From assembly GCA_945861725.1 (NCBI GenBank), contig CAMAVJ010000001.1:1-64000 (forward strand): a stretch of 64,000 nt of DNA. The letters are read 5' to 3'. Under the pieces are notes generated by a model. It ran no database searches. It was not told the DNA's origin and was given only the letters and a program-made list of their open reading frames with translations. Shown piece by piece: positions 34,839 through 42,925 of the stretch. The stretch comes from Rickettsia typhi (GTDB lineage: Bacteria > Pseudomonadota > Alphaproteobacteria > Rickettsiales > Deianiraeaceae). Numbering within the stretch: position 1 is the stretch's first letter; each line of letters opens with the position of its first letter. The translations under genes and the position numbers were made by a program.

Positions 34839-34844
34839 TGTCAA
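34839..34844 (-). promoter_or_regulatory. -35-like element upstream of tRNA-Ser
   Basis: TTGACA on the minus strand about 35 bases upstream of the mature tRNA 5' end. A TATGTA hexamer 16 bases on is a possible -10, so the promoter is plausible. Confidence 0.45.
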
Positions 34845-35023
34845 GGAAAATGTTTTTAAGAGATATTGACAAACAAATTCAGTTGCAAATTTGCTTTCTA
34901 AAAACTTATTACAAGGCTTTTTGAAAAAATATTTTGATGCAAATACATTCTTGAATGCCTTCAAAAACAAAATTCTTGCTTTTTTAATCTTTTATTGCAA
35001 AGCAGGTTATATCATATTTTTCT

Positions 35024-35965
35024 ATGAAAACCGTTAATGTGTTGTTGATTTTTCTGGCGTTTTTTATGCTACAATTACTGCCCGTTAACGCCTCCAATTT
35101 AACATCCAATCATCAAACTCAACAAAATTATAAAAGTGAAGTTATTGAGGACAATGGCTACGCACTAAATAATTCTGAAGCACTTGGTATGAATCAAAGA
35201 ATTCAATTTGCCATTGATGAAAATGGTATGCCAAGAAGAAAAAAGAAAAAAAGTGAGTTACTTGCCTCAAACCTTGAAATAATTCAAGATAGATATCGTA
35301 ATTCAATCACACCATATTCCAACATTGCATTACCAGCGGATCAAGATGAGGCAATTGATCGCGTTAAAGGTTATTCGCGAGACTTCAGCGTTCGTTCCGA
35401 AGAACAAGAGATTTCAACAAAATCAATGAGGAAAATCTGCAAAGATATGGGATTTTCAGAGGAAGACCAAAGGTTAAGTCTTGAATTCAATAATTGCATT
35501 ACAGAAGCAATGAAAACAAAGCTTACCGAGGAAACAATTGCAAAAAGACCATACACCACAATTGATATCAAAATCGTTCAAATTTTACAATCAGACACAA
35601 AAACCGATTCCTCAATTAAAAATCTTTCGTATTATGAAGAGCTACTTAATCAACGAAATAGACTTGATTGCCTTAAACAAAAAGACTATGTAAAATGCGT
35701 CAATTCAATTGTCACATTTAAAGAATGCACAAATAAGGCAACCAATGTCACTCTGTTTGAACACAATCGCAACAAGGTAATTTGTTATGTAAAAACAGGT
35801 GTAAAATTCCCACATCCAACAGTCCACGAAGAGCGAGTTCGTGATGCATATTTTGGCGTCTGCATTCACTTAATTGAAAAAGATTTGAAGCAGAAAATTT
35901 TAGAAATGAATTCAATATGCAATGATATCTTAATAAATGGAGATATATCTGGGCTTGCAATTTAG
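35024..35965 (+). CDS. Exported protein of unknown function
   Basis: A 313-residue protein with a signal peptide (MKTVNVLLIFLAFFMLQLLPVNA) cleaved before SNLTS. The mature part is hydrophilic and has no membrane segment. About eight cysteines cluster in the C-terminal half (LDCLKQKDYVKCVNSIVTFKECTN, KVICYVKTG, FGVCIHLIEKDLKQKILEMNSIC), suggesting disulfides in the periplasm. A basic run, RRKKKKS, follows residue 70. I do not recognise the family. Confidence 0.65.
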   Translation: MKTVNVLLIFLAFFMLQLLPVNASNLTSNHQTQQNYKSEVIEDNGYALNNSEALGMNQRIQFAIDENGMPRRKKKKSELLASNLEIIQDRYRNSITPYSNIALPADQDEAIDRVKGYSRDFSVRSEEQEISTKSMRKICKDMGFSEEDQRLSLEFNNCITEAMKTKLTEETIAKRPYTTIDIKIVQILQSDTKTDSSIKNLSYYEELLNQRNRLDCLKQKDYVKCVNSIVTFKECTNKATNVTLFEHNRNKVICYVKTGVKFPHPTVHEERVRDAYFGVCIHLIEKDLKQKILEMNSICNDILINGDISGLAI

Positions 35966-35968
35966 CAC

Positions 35969-35998
35969 TTGACAATTACGCATTAACAACAATAAGGT
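35969..35998 (+). promoter_or_regulatory. Possible promoter upstream of cysS
   Basis: TTGACA at 35969-35974 and TAAGGT at 35993-35998 with an 18-base spacer. The -10 match is modest. Confidence 0.4.
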
Positions 35999-36025
35999 TT
36001 AATTATTAACAAGCTTGATAATAGA

Positions 36026-36148
36026 ATGGATAAAATGGCACAAACATTCGATGAACGCTTTAACTGCGTCGATAAAGAATTTTCCAACATCAAATGTGAA
36101 GCGTTTTTTATCAAAGGCTTGATTTGTGCAAGGAATTTATCAAAGTAA
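36026..36148 (+). CDS. Possible 40-residue peptide, coiled-coil remnant
   Basis: A short frame from ATG 36026 to TAA 36148, beginning MDKMAQTFDERFNCVDKEFS. The DERFxxVDKEFxNIK pattern resembles the heptad coiled-coil proteins common in Rickettsiales and phage tail genes, but it stops after about three heptads. It may be a truncated remnant of such a gene or a real small protein. It lies 17 bases before cysS, downstream of the probable cysS promoter. Confidence 0.3.
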   Translation: MDKMAQTFDERFNCVDKEFSNIKCEAFFIKGLICARNLSK

Positions 36149-36165
36149 TAACGGTAACACAACTT

Positions 36166-37380
36166 ATGGAAACTTTGATTTTATTCAATACTTTAACTGG
36201 AAAAGAAGAGGAAATTATTCCGCAAAATAAAAATAAAATCTCGATGTACTCATGCGGACCAACTGTGTACGATATTCCACATATTGGAAATGCAAGATCA
36301 AATGTCTTTTATGATATTCTCTTTAGAATTTTCCGTTCAATGTATTCTGAAGTTGTATATGTTCGAAACATTACAGATGTTGACGATAAAATCATCGCAA
36401 GAGCAAAGTCTGAAAACACCACATGTGAAGAACTTTCAACAAGAATAACAAAAGCATTCCACGAAGATCTTGAACAACTCAATTGTTTATCGCCAACTCA
36501 CGAACCAAAGGCAACGGAATACATTTCACAAATGATTGTGATGATAAAAGAGCTTCACACCAACGGATTTGCTTATAAAGTCGAAACTAAAACAGGCGGA
36601 GAATGGCTCTTTTCCATAGCAAAATATCACGAATATGGAGTGCTTTCAAATAAAAAATTGGATGACCTCATCGCCGGATCAAGGGTTGACATAAATGAAC
36701 ATAAAAACACACCCGAGGATTTCGTTCTTTGGAAAAATGTTAACAATGATGAATACGGTTTTGAAACAGAACTTGGCTTTGGAAGACCTGGCTGGCATAT
36801 CGAATGTTCTGCAATGAGTACAAGCCTTTTAGGTGAAAATTTTGATATCCATGGCGGCGGAATTGATTTACAATTTCCACATCACGAAAATGAAATTGCA
36901 CAATCAAAATGTGCAAAAATTGGTTCAAATTATGCAAAATACTGGGTTCATAACGGTTTTTTAAAGGTAAATGGGGGAAAGATGTCTAAATCTGTGGGCA
37001 ATTTTTTAACAGTACGCGATGCCTTTCAAGACTGCGATCCACTTGCACTTCGCCTGTGCTTACTTTCAACTCACTACCGCAAGCCACTGGATTTCAACCA
37101 ACATTCGCTTGATACAGCAAAAACTAATTTAGTGAAATTTAACAAAGCCTTGACAGACAACGAAGGTCTTTTTGAAAGAAAATCTGATATTAAAATCAAC
37201 GAAATTCCACAAAATGCCAAGGAGGCACTACTTGCTAATGTGAATATTTCGAAGTATCTTGCAATAATGCACGCCCTTCCAAAGGATGTCAAAAACACGG
37301 TAACTGATTTAAAACACAAAAGGGAACTTGCTCAACAATTTTGGAATATGGGTGCACTGATTGGCATTTTTGCTTCATAA
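36166..37380 (+). CDS. cysS: Cysteinyl-tRNA synthetase
   Basis: A class I synthetase. The HIGH motif is HIGNARSNVF in SMYSCGPTVYDIPHIGNARS, whose Cys is a zinc ligand. The KMSKS motif is MSKSVGNFLTVRD. The zinc site continues with GRPGWHIECSAMS and FPHHENEIAQS. The ATG at 36166 (METLILFNTLTG) was chosen. At 404 residues it is about 55 shorter than usual, because the C-terminal anticodon and helical end is trimmed. Confidence 0.94.
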   Translation: METLILFNTLTGKEEEIIPQNKNKISMYSCGPTVYDIPHIGNARSNVFYDILFRIFRSMYSEVVYVRNITDVDDKIIARAKSENTTCEELSTRITKAFHEDLEQLNCLSPTHEPKATEYISQMIVMIKELHTNGFAYKVETKTGGEWLFSIAKYHEYGVLSNKKLDDLIAGSRVDINEHKNTPEDFVLWKNVNNDEYGFETELGFGRPGWHIECSAMSTSLLGENFDIHGGGIDLQFPHHENEIAQSKCAKIGSNYAKYWVHNGFLKVNGGKMSKSVGNFLTVRDAFQDCDPLALRLCLLSTHYRKPLDFNQHSLDTAKTNLVKFNKALTDNEGLFERKSDIKINEIPQNAKEALLANVNISKYLAIMHALPKDVKNTVTDLKHKRELAQQFWNMGALIGIFAS

Positions 37381-37419
37381 TATTCTTCCTTCCAAATTAA
37401 TATTTAAGAAGGAAGAATA
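37381..37419. terminator. Hairpin between convergent cysS and capsid genes
   Basis: Perfect 12-base inverted repeat, TATTCTTCCTTC at 37381-37392 and its complement at 37408-37419, with a 15-base loop. It starts directly after the cysS stop and ends 5 bases before the capsid stop, a typical place for a bidirectional terminator. There is no T tract on either side, so it may work only as a transcript-end stabiliser. Confidence 0.45.
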
Positions 37420-37424
37420 ATTAA

Positions 37425-38522
37425 TTAAGCGTGAATTAAAGTTTTTAAAGCTCTTCCATCGATAACATCACCACCGACTCTACGAAGAGTATAAAACTTA
37501 ACAAATGGCTTTTCTGTGAAAGGGTCCCGAAGTAAATTTACACCAACCTTTTCAACAACTTGGTAACCTTGTTTAAAATTTCCAAAAATAATAGAAGCTT
37601 TGCCCGTTTGATTTGGCATATAATTCGTTGTATAAACTGGCACACCAAGGATTGTATTTACCTCACCTTGTGCCGTTGCTGGCCTCCAAATATAATGGTC
37701 ATTAGTGTCTTTCAAAAAGCGAATTTGTGATTCAATAGATTTATTCATCAAATAAGAAGTTCCAGATGAATAAAAACTGCCAAGAGATGATGTTAATTCC
37801 ATCAATTTTTCAAATGAAATTGCTCCGGAAATTTGTTCAATTGAATTAGCCTCTGTACCATTTGCAAGCGTTAACATTCCCTTTGGCTTCGCATTTCCAT
37901 CGCCAAGAATAAACGATTCATCTTCTGCCATAGCAAAAGATTCGGCAATTTTCCTTGCAATATAAGCTTCAACATCGATTTCTGCGTCATCCAGAAGTTT
38001 TGTCGTAACTTTTGGTTGAGCAACAACATCATAAGCCTTAATATATTTCTTAACAACCGTTGTTGTTGAAGTTGGCTCACCCCATGAAGCTTTACTTCCA
38101 TTATCTTCGATTGCAAGATCAAGTGAATCTGAAGACACTTGTGTGACACTCGCAATTTTACGAATTGTTGACAGAAGATTAACTTGATCACAAATTAAGC
38201 TTTCCATCGATTGTGCAACCGTAAATCCGGCATTATTTAATTGAACACGCTGCGGAAGTTGGCTAATTATTGATGTTTCACCCTTAAGAATGTATCGCAT
38301 AAATGCGTCACGATATTGTGAATTTGCATCATTTCCAAATGAAACTTCGTTTCCGTTTAAATTATTATTTGCATTTCTTCCTTCAAGCGTTGCCAATCTT
38401 TGTTCAAGTTTTTGAAATTTTGCTTGAGTAAGAGGGTCAACTGAACCCTTTTGTGCTTGCTGTTGAAGTTGTTCGTTCGTTTGTCTTATATCATTTAAAG
38501 CTGAATTTAAGTCGTTAGTCAT
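37425..38522 (-). CDS. Major capsid protein, HK97/GTA type
   Basis: A 365-residue HK97-fold capsid protein. The N-terminal coiled coil (LNDIRQTNEQLQQQAQK ... AKFQKLEQRLATLEG) is the delta domain removed in maturation in related particles. The core begins NSQYRDAFMRYILKGE and runs through SMESLICDQVNLLSTIRKIASV, LDDAEIDVEAYIARKIAESFAMAEDESFILGDG to the C-terminus. The GTA capsid (g5) is the closest guess, since the other GTA genes in this window are dispersed. No prohead protease or portal is adjacent. Starts at 38570 and 38648 are also possible. Confidence 0.85.
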   Translation of the reverse strand: MTNDLNSALNDIRQTNEQLQQQAQKGSVDPLTQAKFQKLEQRLATLEGRNANNNLNGNEVSFGNDANSQYRDAFMRYILKGETSIISQLPQRVQLNNAGFTVAQSMESLICDQVNLLSTIRKIASVTQVSSDSLDLAIEDNGSKASWGEPTSTTTVVKKYIKAYDVVAQPKVTTKLLDDAEIDVEAYIARKIAESFAMAEDESFILGDGNAKPKGMLTLANGTEANSIEQISGAISFEKLMELTSSLGSFYSSGTSYLMNKSIESQIRFLKDTNDHYIWRPATAQGEVNTILGVPVYTTNYMPNQTGKASIIFGNFKQGYQVVEKVGVNLLRDPFTEKPFVKFYTLRRVGGDVIDGRALKTLIHA

Positions 38523-38626
38523 ACTGTGTGTATAAATTAGAACATTGTTCAAAAAGCTATTGCCATTCATGGAAGCATTTTTTATTTGACATTTCATTAT
38601 CCACAAAAATAATCGCATAAAAATAT

Positions 38627-39505
38627 ATGAATAAAATATCAACGGCAAAACTCATTCGCTTAAGCTCATTTGCAGTTATTTTCATAAATATTATCTTAAT
38701 TGCATCAAAGGCAATTCTTTATAAAAGCACCAATTCCGTTGCAATGTTTTCAAGCTTAATAGACTCAAGTTTCGATCTTATAATTTCATCAATTAATAGT
38801 GCGATCCTTCTTTATGCAAGTAAACCAAAGGACAAGAACCATCGCTTTGGGCATTCAGCAATTGAAGATGTTGTTTCACTTTTTCAGGTTTTGTTAATCG
38901 CGACAACAGGCGTTATGGTATTTTATAGTGCAATTCATTTAAAGGCAGAGGTCTATCATTTTACTTGGTTTTCAATTGTGGCAATGCTTCTAAATACAAT
39001 TCCGCTTTGTGCAATCATCTTCCTTCAAAGTTTCGCACAGAAGAAAAGTGGCTCGAGTATTCTAAAGGCCGATTTACTTCACTATTCAGGCGATTTCTTT
39101 TCTATGGCAGGGGTTATTATTGCTATGATTCTTACGCATTACACGGGAATTTTGTGGTTTGATATTCTTTGCGGCGGCATTATTATGTGTATTATATTTT
39201 ATTCCTGTTTTGGTGGGGCAAAGCAGGCATTTAATAACCTTATGGCAAGGGAATTGCAAGATGGTACTGCGGAAAAAGTTCTTGAAATACTACAAAACTC
39301 ACGCGAAATTCTTGACTTTAAAGATCTTCGAACGAGAGGTTCTGGACAAATGAAGTTCATTCAGTTTGATATCATCCTTAAGTGTGATATATCGTTGAAA
39401 CACGCACACGATATTACACATACCCTTGAAGGGAAAATTCACGCACTAATACAAAATGCTGACATTACCATTCATATGGAGCCACTAAATGTGAACGAAG
39501 GTTAA
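38627..39505 (+). CDS. Cation diffusion facilitator family transporter (FieF-like)
   Basis: A 292-residue CDF antiporter that exports divalent metals (Zn, Fe or others) against protons. The metal site pair SLIDSSFDLI (Asp and Asp four apart) lies in helix 2, and LHYSGDFFS (His and Asp four apart) in helix 5. The loop HRFGHSAIEDVVSLFQ is typical. A cytoplasmic C-terminal domain follows. It overlaps the TPR gene stop by four bases (TTAA, 39502-39505). Its start lies within the untranslated leader or extended frame of the divergent capsid gene. Confidence 0.9.
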   Translation: MNKISTAKLIRLSSFAVIFINIILIASKAILYKSTNSVAMFSSLIDSSFDLIISSINSAILLYASKPKDKNHRFGHSAIEDVVSLFQVLLIATTGVMVFYSAIHLKAEVYHFTWFSIVAMLLNTIPLCAIIFLQSFAQKKSGSSILKADLLHYSGDFFSMAGVIIAMILTHYTGILWFDILCGGIIMCIIFYSCFGGAKQAFNNLMARELQDGTAEKVLEILQNSREILDFKDLRTRGSGQMKFIQFDIILKCDISLKHAHDITHTLEGKIHALIQNADITIHMEPLNVNEG

Positions 39506-40341
39506 TTTGTTTCAAGCATTTGTTGTGCCTTTTGAAGGGCTTGTTTATAGAGTTTGTTGTTTGGGTTTCGAATATCAAATGCAATTGCTTTGGAAAAATC
39601 GCTGATTGCAATATCAGGCTTTCTTAGTGCAAGGCAGTTCATTCCTCTGTTGTAAAAAATACATGCAGAAAAGTAATGGTATTCGGTATGTATTTTGTCC
39701 ATTGTTTTAATAAGGTCATCACATACACCCAAAGACCGTTGCCATTGGCGTTTTTCAAAGAAATTTAATGCCGACCAAAATTCTTTGTCAACACTACTTT
39801 CTTGAAAAATTGAAAGATGGGAAAGGGTTTTTTGGCGTTGAAGCATATCTTTTACGGGGTTTTTGAAATGCAGGTTTTCATTATCAATTTCGATTGGGAC
39901 ATCGCGATTTGGATTATTTTGATGGTACAAAAACTGTGCCTTTGAAAGATCTTTATTACGAGATTGTGCATCGCCTAAAATATGGTGAAGAGTGGCACGA
40001 TTATAGTAAAGAACATAACCTATGAAATGATAAACAGCGTGGTATGAGTAAATTATTTGGCAGGCATTTTTGAAAAAATCATGTGCTTTGGCGTATTGTT
40101 TTTGTTCAAAAAGTGCACACCCCGCAAGGTTGTAGACGCACGAATCTTCAGGAACGATTCTTATTACAGCGGAAGCAAGTTCAAATGCTTGTGAATAATT
40201 TCCTGAATAATAAAGTTCAAGAATGCTGCCAAGTTCGGGCATATCATAACATTCAAGGAATGGAGTGTCAAGTGTTTCCACGCTGAGATCTGTGAAATTA
40301 ACGCTTTCTATGTCTGAATAAAATGCTTCGAGATTCATCAT
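39502..40341 (-). CDS. TPR-repeat protein
   Basis: A 279-residue protein of tetratricopeptide-like repeats, for example LELYYSGNYSQAFELASAVIRIVPEDSCVYNLAGCALFEQKQYAKAHDFFKNACQI and ACIFYNRGMNCLALRKPDIAISDFSKAIAFDIRNPNN. No signal peptide or other domain is visible, so it is a cytosolic scaffold of unknown partner. Its start overlaps the rdgB stop by four bases, so they are co-transcribed. Confidence 0.75.
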   Translation of the reverse strand: MMNLEAFYSDIESVNFTDLSVETLDTPFLECYDMPELGSILELYYSGNYSQAFELASAVIRIVPEDSCVYNLAGCALFEQKQYAKAHDFFKNACQIIYSYHAVYHFIGYVLYYNRATLHHILGDAQSRNKDLSKAQFLYHQNNPNRDVPIEIDNENLHFKNPVKDMLQRQKTLSHLSIFQESSVDKEFWSALNFFEKRQWQRSLGVCDDLIKTMDKIHTEYHYFSACIFYNRGMNCLALRKPDIAISDFSKAIAFDIRNPNNKLYKQALQKAQQMLETN

Positions 40342-41024
40342 AATATGTAATTTAAAAATTGTTTAAATGCTTTTGCCCTGTGGGAAAGTGTGTCTTTTTT
40401 TTCTCCAGTCATTTGTGAAAATGTTTGGGGAGAATTTTCTTGAGTTGGATCCTCTGGAATGAATATTGGGTCGTAACCAAAACCCAGTTCAAACATATGT
40501 TTTGAACTTTTATCATCAACATCCGTAAGGGAAAGTATTCCTTCTGATATTCCATGAAAATGTAGGATCTCACCGTCAATCCTTGTGCAAATATCGCATA
40601 CAAAGCGAGCTTTTTGCAATTCAATTGGAAGATTTTTTGCTAATAATTTATTTTTTATTTCCGAAAATGCTCCCAACTTTGAACTGAATTGCTTCAAAAA
40701 TCGTGCTGAATAAACCGATGGAAAGTTTTCAAGTGCATAGATTTCAAAACCAGAATCCTCCGTGATTAAAAATTGGTTTTTTTCTAATTTTGGTGAAAAT
40801 TGTTCGTAATATATAAATTTTATTTCGGCATTTTCCGCAAATGTTGCACCAGTTTCTTCAGGCTCTTCAATAGATGAAGAACTGAGCTTTTTAACGGCAA
40901 TTTTTTGATTTTTCGTTGGCAAGTTTGCACAAATTCTTTTGACTTCAAGAATTTTTTCGTCGTTTGTAGTTGCAAAGTTGAACTCTATCACATTAATGAA
41001 TGTTATTTTTCTAAATTTCAGCAA
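40338..41024 (-). CDS. rdgB: RdgB/HAM1-type non-canonical purine NTP pyrophosphatase
   Basis: This enzyme hydrolyses ITP, dITP and XTP to monophosphates, keeping them out of nucleic acids. Motifs are FATTNDEKILEVKRI at the N-terminus, ETGATFAENAEIK, LITEDSGFEI (the catalytic acid), ARFVCDICTRI, and FELGFGYDPIFIPE with KKDTLSHRAKAF. A GTG at 40991 (VIEFNFATTN) would also serve as start and would match family length better, since the first eleven residues look extra. 228 residues as drawn. Confidence 0.9.
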   Translation of the reverse strand: MLKFRKITFINVIEFNFATTNDEKILEVKRICANLPTKNQKIAVKKLSSSSIEEPEETGATFAENAEIKFIYYEQFSPKLEKNQFLITEDSGFEIYALENFPSVYSARFLKQFSSKLGAFSEIKNKLLAKNLPIELQKARFVCDICTRIDGEILHFHGISEGILSLTDVDDKSSKHMFELGFGYDPIFIPEDPTQENSPQTFSQMTGEKKDTLSHRAKAFKQFLNYIL

Positions 41025-41196
41025 TATAGAATTTGAAATGTCAAATGAAAATTGGAAATTTGGGAAAAAGTGGTTCCAAGTAGTTAATATTTGTAATTGT
41101 AAAAAGGTACGATAAGGAAAATACTAAGTAAAATCAATAAAAAACTTGACAAATGAAAAAAACCTTTTGTGTTTTATACAAAGTATACTTTTTACT

Positions 41197-42084
41197 GTGA
41201 AGGAATCGGAAAAAATTCAGGACAATTTTCAAACAAAACTAGAAAATTTTCAACAATGGCTCGAACCGCATCTTGTGAATTACGTCACAACTTTGCCAGA
41301 GAATGATTATGGTCAAATGCATATCAAAAATGCAATATCCTATGCTCTACTTGGTGCTGGTAAAAGAATTCGTGCATTTATTATCGTTCAATCTTGTGCG
41401 ATTTATGGCATATCCAAAGAAAGTATATTACCACTCCTACTTTCAATCGAGATGGTACATTGTTATTCATTAATACATGACGACCTTCCATGTATGGACA
41501 ACTCCGATCTTCGTCGCGGAAAACCCTCTCTTCATAAAGCTTTTAACGAAGCAACGGCATTATTGACGGGAAACACCCTTATGAATATGGCACTTGATCA
41601 AGTCATTTCAAGTAAATTAGATGTGGAAAATTATGTAAAAATTTCACTTTTAAAACACTTATCTCACTCGATTGGTTATAATGGAATGATGTCTGGACAA
41701 ATGATGGATATTATCATCGTCAACGAAAAAAGTGCAAAAACAGAAGAATTTATTCATATGAATAAATTAAAAACAGGCGAACTCTTCGCTTTTTGTATGG
41801 CATCTGGTGCAATTTTAAAGCAAAATCTTTACGATTATAAAGATCTCTCACACATTGGCTACGAAATCGGATACCTATTCCAAATAGCTGATGATATTAC
41901 CGACATTCAAGATGATCTTGATTCACACGAAACCATCGTGAAACAAGAGTTTATCAACCACCTTGGTGGTATTGAAGAGGCAAAAGCTCACCTACATATT
42001 ATCGCTAAGCAGGTCAAAGATTCTATTACAAAATTCTCGACAGATACTACAATTATTGAACTTATTGACTACATTATTTCTTAA
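41197..42084 (+). CDS. ispA: Polyprenyl synthase, farnesyl-diphosphate synthase type
   Basis: It condenses DMAPP and IPP to geranyl and farnesyl diphosphate. The first aspartate-rich motif is MVHCYSLIHDDLPCMDNSDLRRG, and the second is QIADDITDIQDD. The KNAISYALLGAGKRIR start is conserved. The frame is open upstream to a TTG at 41146, which is the first base triplet of a TTGACA box and unlikely to be translated. The GTG at 41197 gives 295 residues, matching the family. A TATACT at 41184-41189 would place transcription near this GTG, so the message could be leaderless. Confidence 0.9.
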   Translation: MKESEKIQDNFQTKLENFQQWLEPHLVNYVTTLPENDYGQMHIKNAISYALLGAGKRIRAFIIVQSCAIYGISKESILPLLLSIEMVHCYSLIHDDLPCMDNSDLRRGKPSLHKAFNEATALLTGNTLMNMALDQVISSKLDVENYVKISLLKHLSHSIGYNGMMSGQMMDIIIVNEKSAKTEEFIHMNKLKTGELFAFCMASGAILKQNLYDYKDLSHIGYEIGYLFQIADDITDIQDDLDSHETIVKQEFINHLGGIEEAKAHLHIIAKQVKDSITKFSTDTTIIELIDYIIS

Positions 42085-42088
42085 TTAT

Positions 42089-42499
42089 ATGAACTCCATC
42101 AGGAAAATTTTAGCGTCAACAGCACAAACAAGAAGTCCTCAAGAATCCGCTGCTATTGAAGAAATGCTCAATATTACACAGAAATATTCTGAAAAATATA
42201 TTATTACTGGAACATCAACTCGCGGACTTTGCACCGCAAAAATGTCACTTTCAATGAAAGTTAAATCTGTAAGTATAAATCGCGAAAAATTTGCACAAAT
42301 GCAAAGTATGTTAAGTTGGAAACCAAACAACGCCATTCACGAAGTAACATGTGCGATGCTTGAAGAAGAGATACTTTCTGCACTTCAAAATGCCGTGCAA
42401 AAATTCACAAAAAAAGTTGAAAAATCTTCAAATATGCTAATTCAAAACGCAGCCAAGAATAGCACAAGCTATGAAGAAATTGGTGAGTTCACTGGATGA
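42089..42499 (+). CDS. Conserved-looking protein of unknown function, upstream of holC-like gene
   Basis: A 136-residue soluble protein (start MNSIRKILASTAQTRSPQESAAIEEMLNI). It is mostly helical by composition, with a short ITGTSTRGLCTAKMSLSMKVKSV strand-like centre and a helical C-terminus (ILSALQNAVQKFTKKVEKSSN). No signal peptide or motif is recognisable. It follows ispA by 4 bases and overlaps the next start by four, so it is in the same operon. Its function is not known to me. Confidence 0.6.
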   Translation: MNSIRKILASTAQTRSPQESAAIEEMLNITQKYSEKYIITGTSTRGLCTAKMSLSMKVKSVSINREKFAQMQSMLSWKPNNAIHEVTCAMLEEEILSALQNAVQKFTKKVEKSSNMLIQNAAKNSTSYEEIGEFTG

Positions 42500-42909
42500 G
42501 TAAAATTTATATATCAGAAGATACATTTTCCGCATTAATTTCTGTCATTCAAAAGGGTATTTTGCAACAAATGAATTTTTTCATCTACGACTCCGGCAAT
42601 ATTCTGCAAAACCGCATTTGGACATTCTCCTCGCCAGCCTTCATTCCAAATGTGAAATCGGATGATAAGCTATTAAATAATCACAAAGTACCAGTTGTGA
42701 TATCAACAAATATAACTGAACAGCCACTTGAAGGATACTGCATTACTTACTACGAAACTCCACTAGATCGCACAAATATCGCTATCGAATTTATTGCATT
42801 TGTAAAAACCAAAGAGGAAATTCCAAGCGAGTTTTTGAGCAATACTCCAAATGAAAGCATACAAATATTCCATAAAGTAGGAGTTAAATGGGATGTAGTT
42901 GGAAAGTAG
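42496..42909 (+). CDS. holC: DNA polymerase III subunit chi-like protein
   Basis: A 137-residue protein whose layout matches HolC (chi), which joins the clamp loader to single-strand-binding protein. The central NRIWTFSSPAFIPNVKSDD, then KVPVVIST, matches the conserved LWxF, FIPH and PVxI blocks, and the K..GVKWDVVGK end fits. It is divergent, so the call is moderate. It begins ATG at 42496, overlapping the preceding stop (ATGA). Confidence 0.6.
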   Translation: MSKIYISEDTFSALISVIQKGILQQMNFFIYDSGNILQNRIWTFSSPAFIPNVKSDDKLLNNHKVPVVISTNITEQPLEGYCITYYETPLDRTNIAIEFIAFVKTKEEIPSEFLSNTPNESIQIFHKVGVKWDVVGK

Positions 42910-42925
42910 TTTCTAAAAGTTCATA

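Noticed and set aside
37381..37419. A strong intrinsic terminator between cysS and capsid genes
   Set aside because: The hairpin is perfect but no T tract follows on either strand, so it is only listed as a weak terminator candidate.
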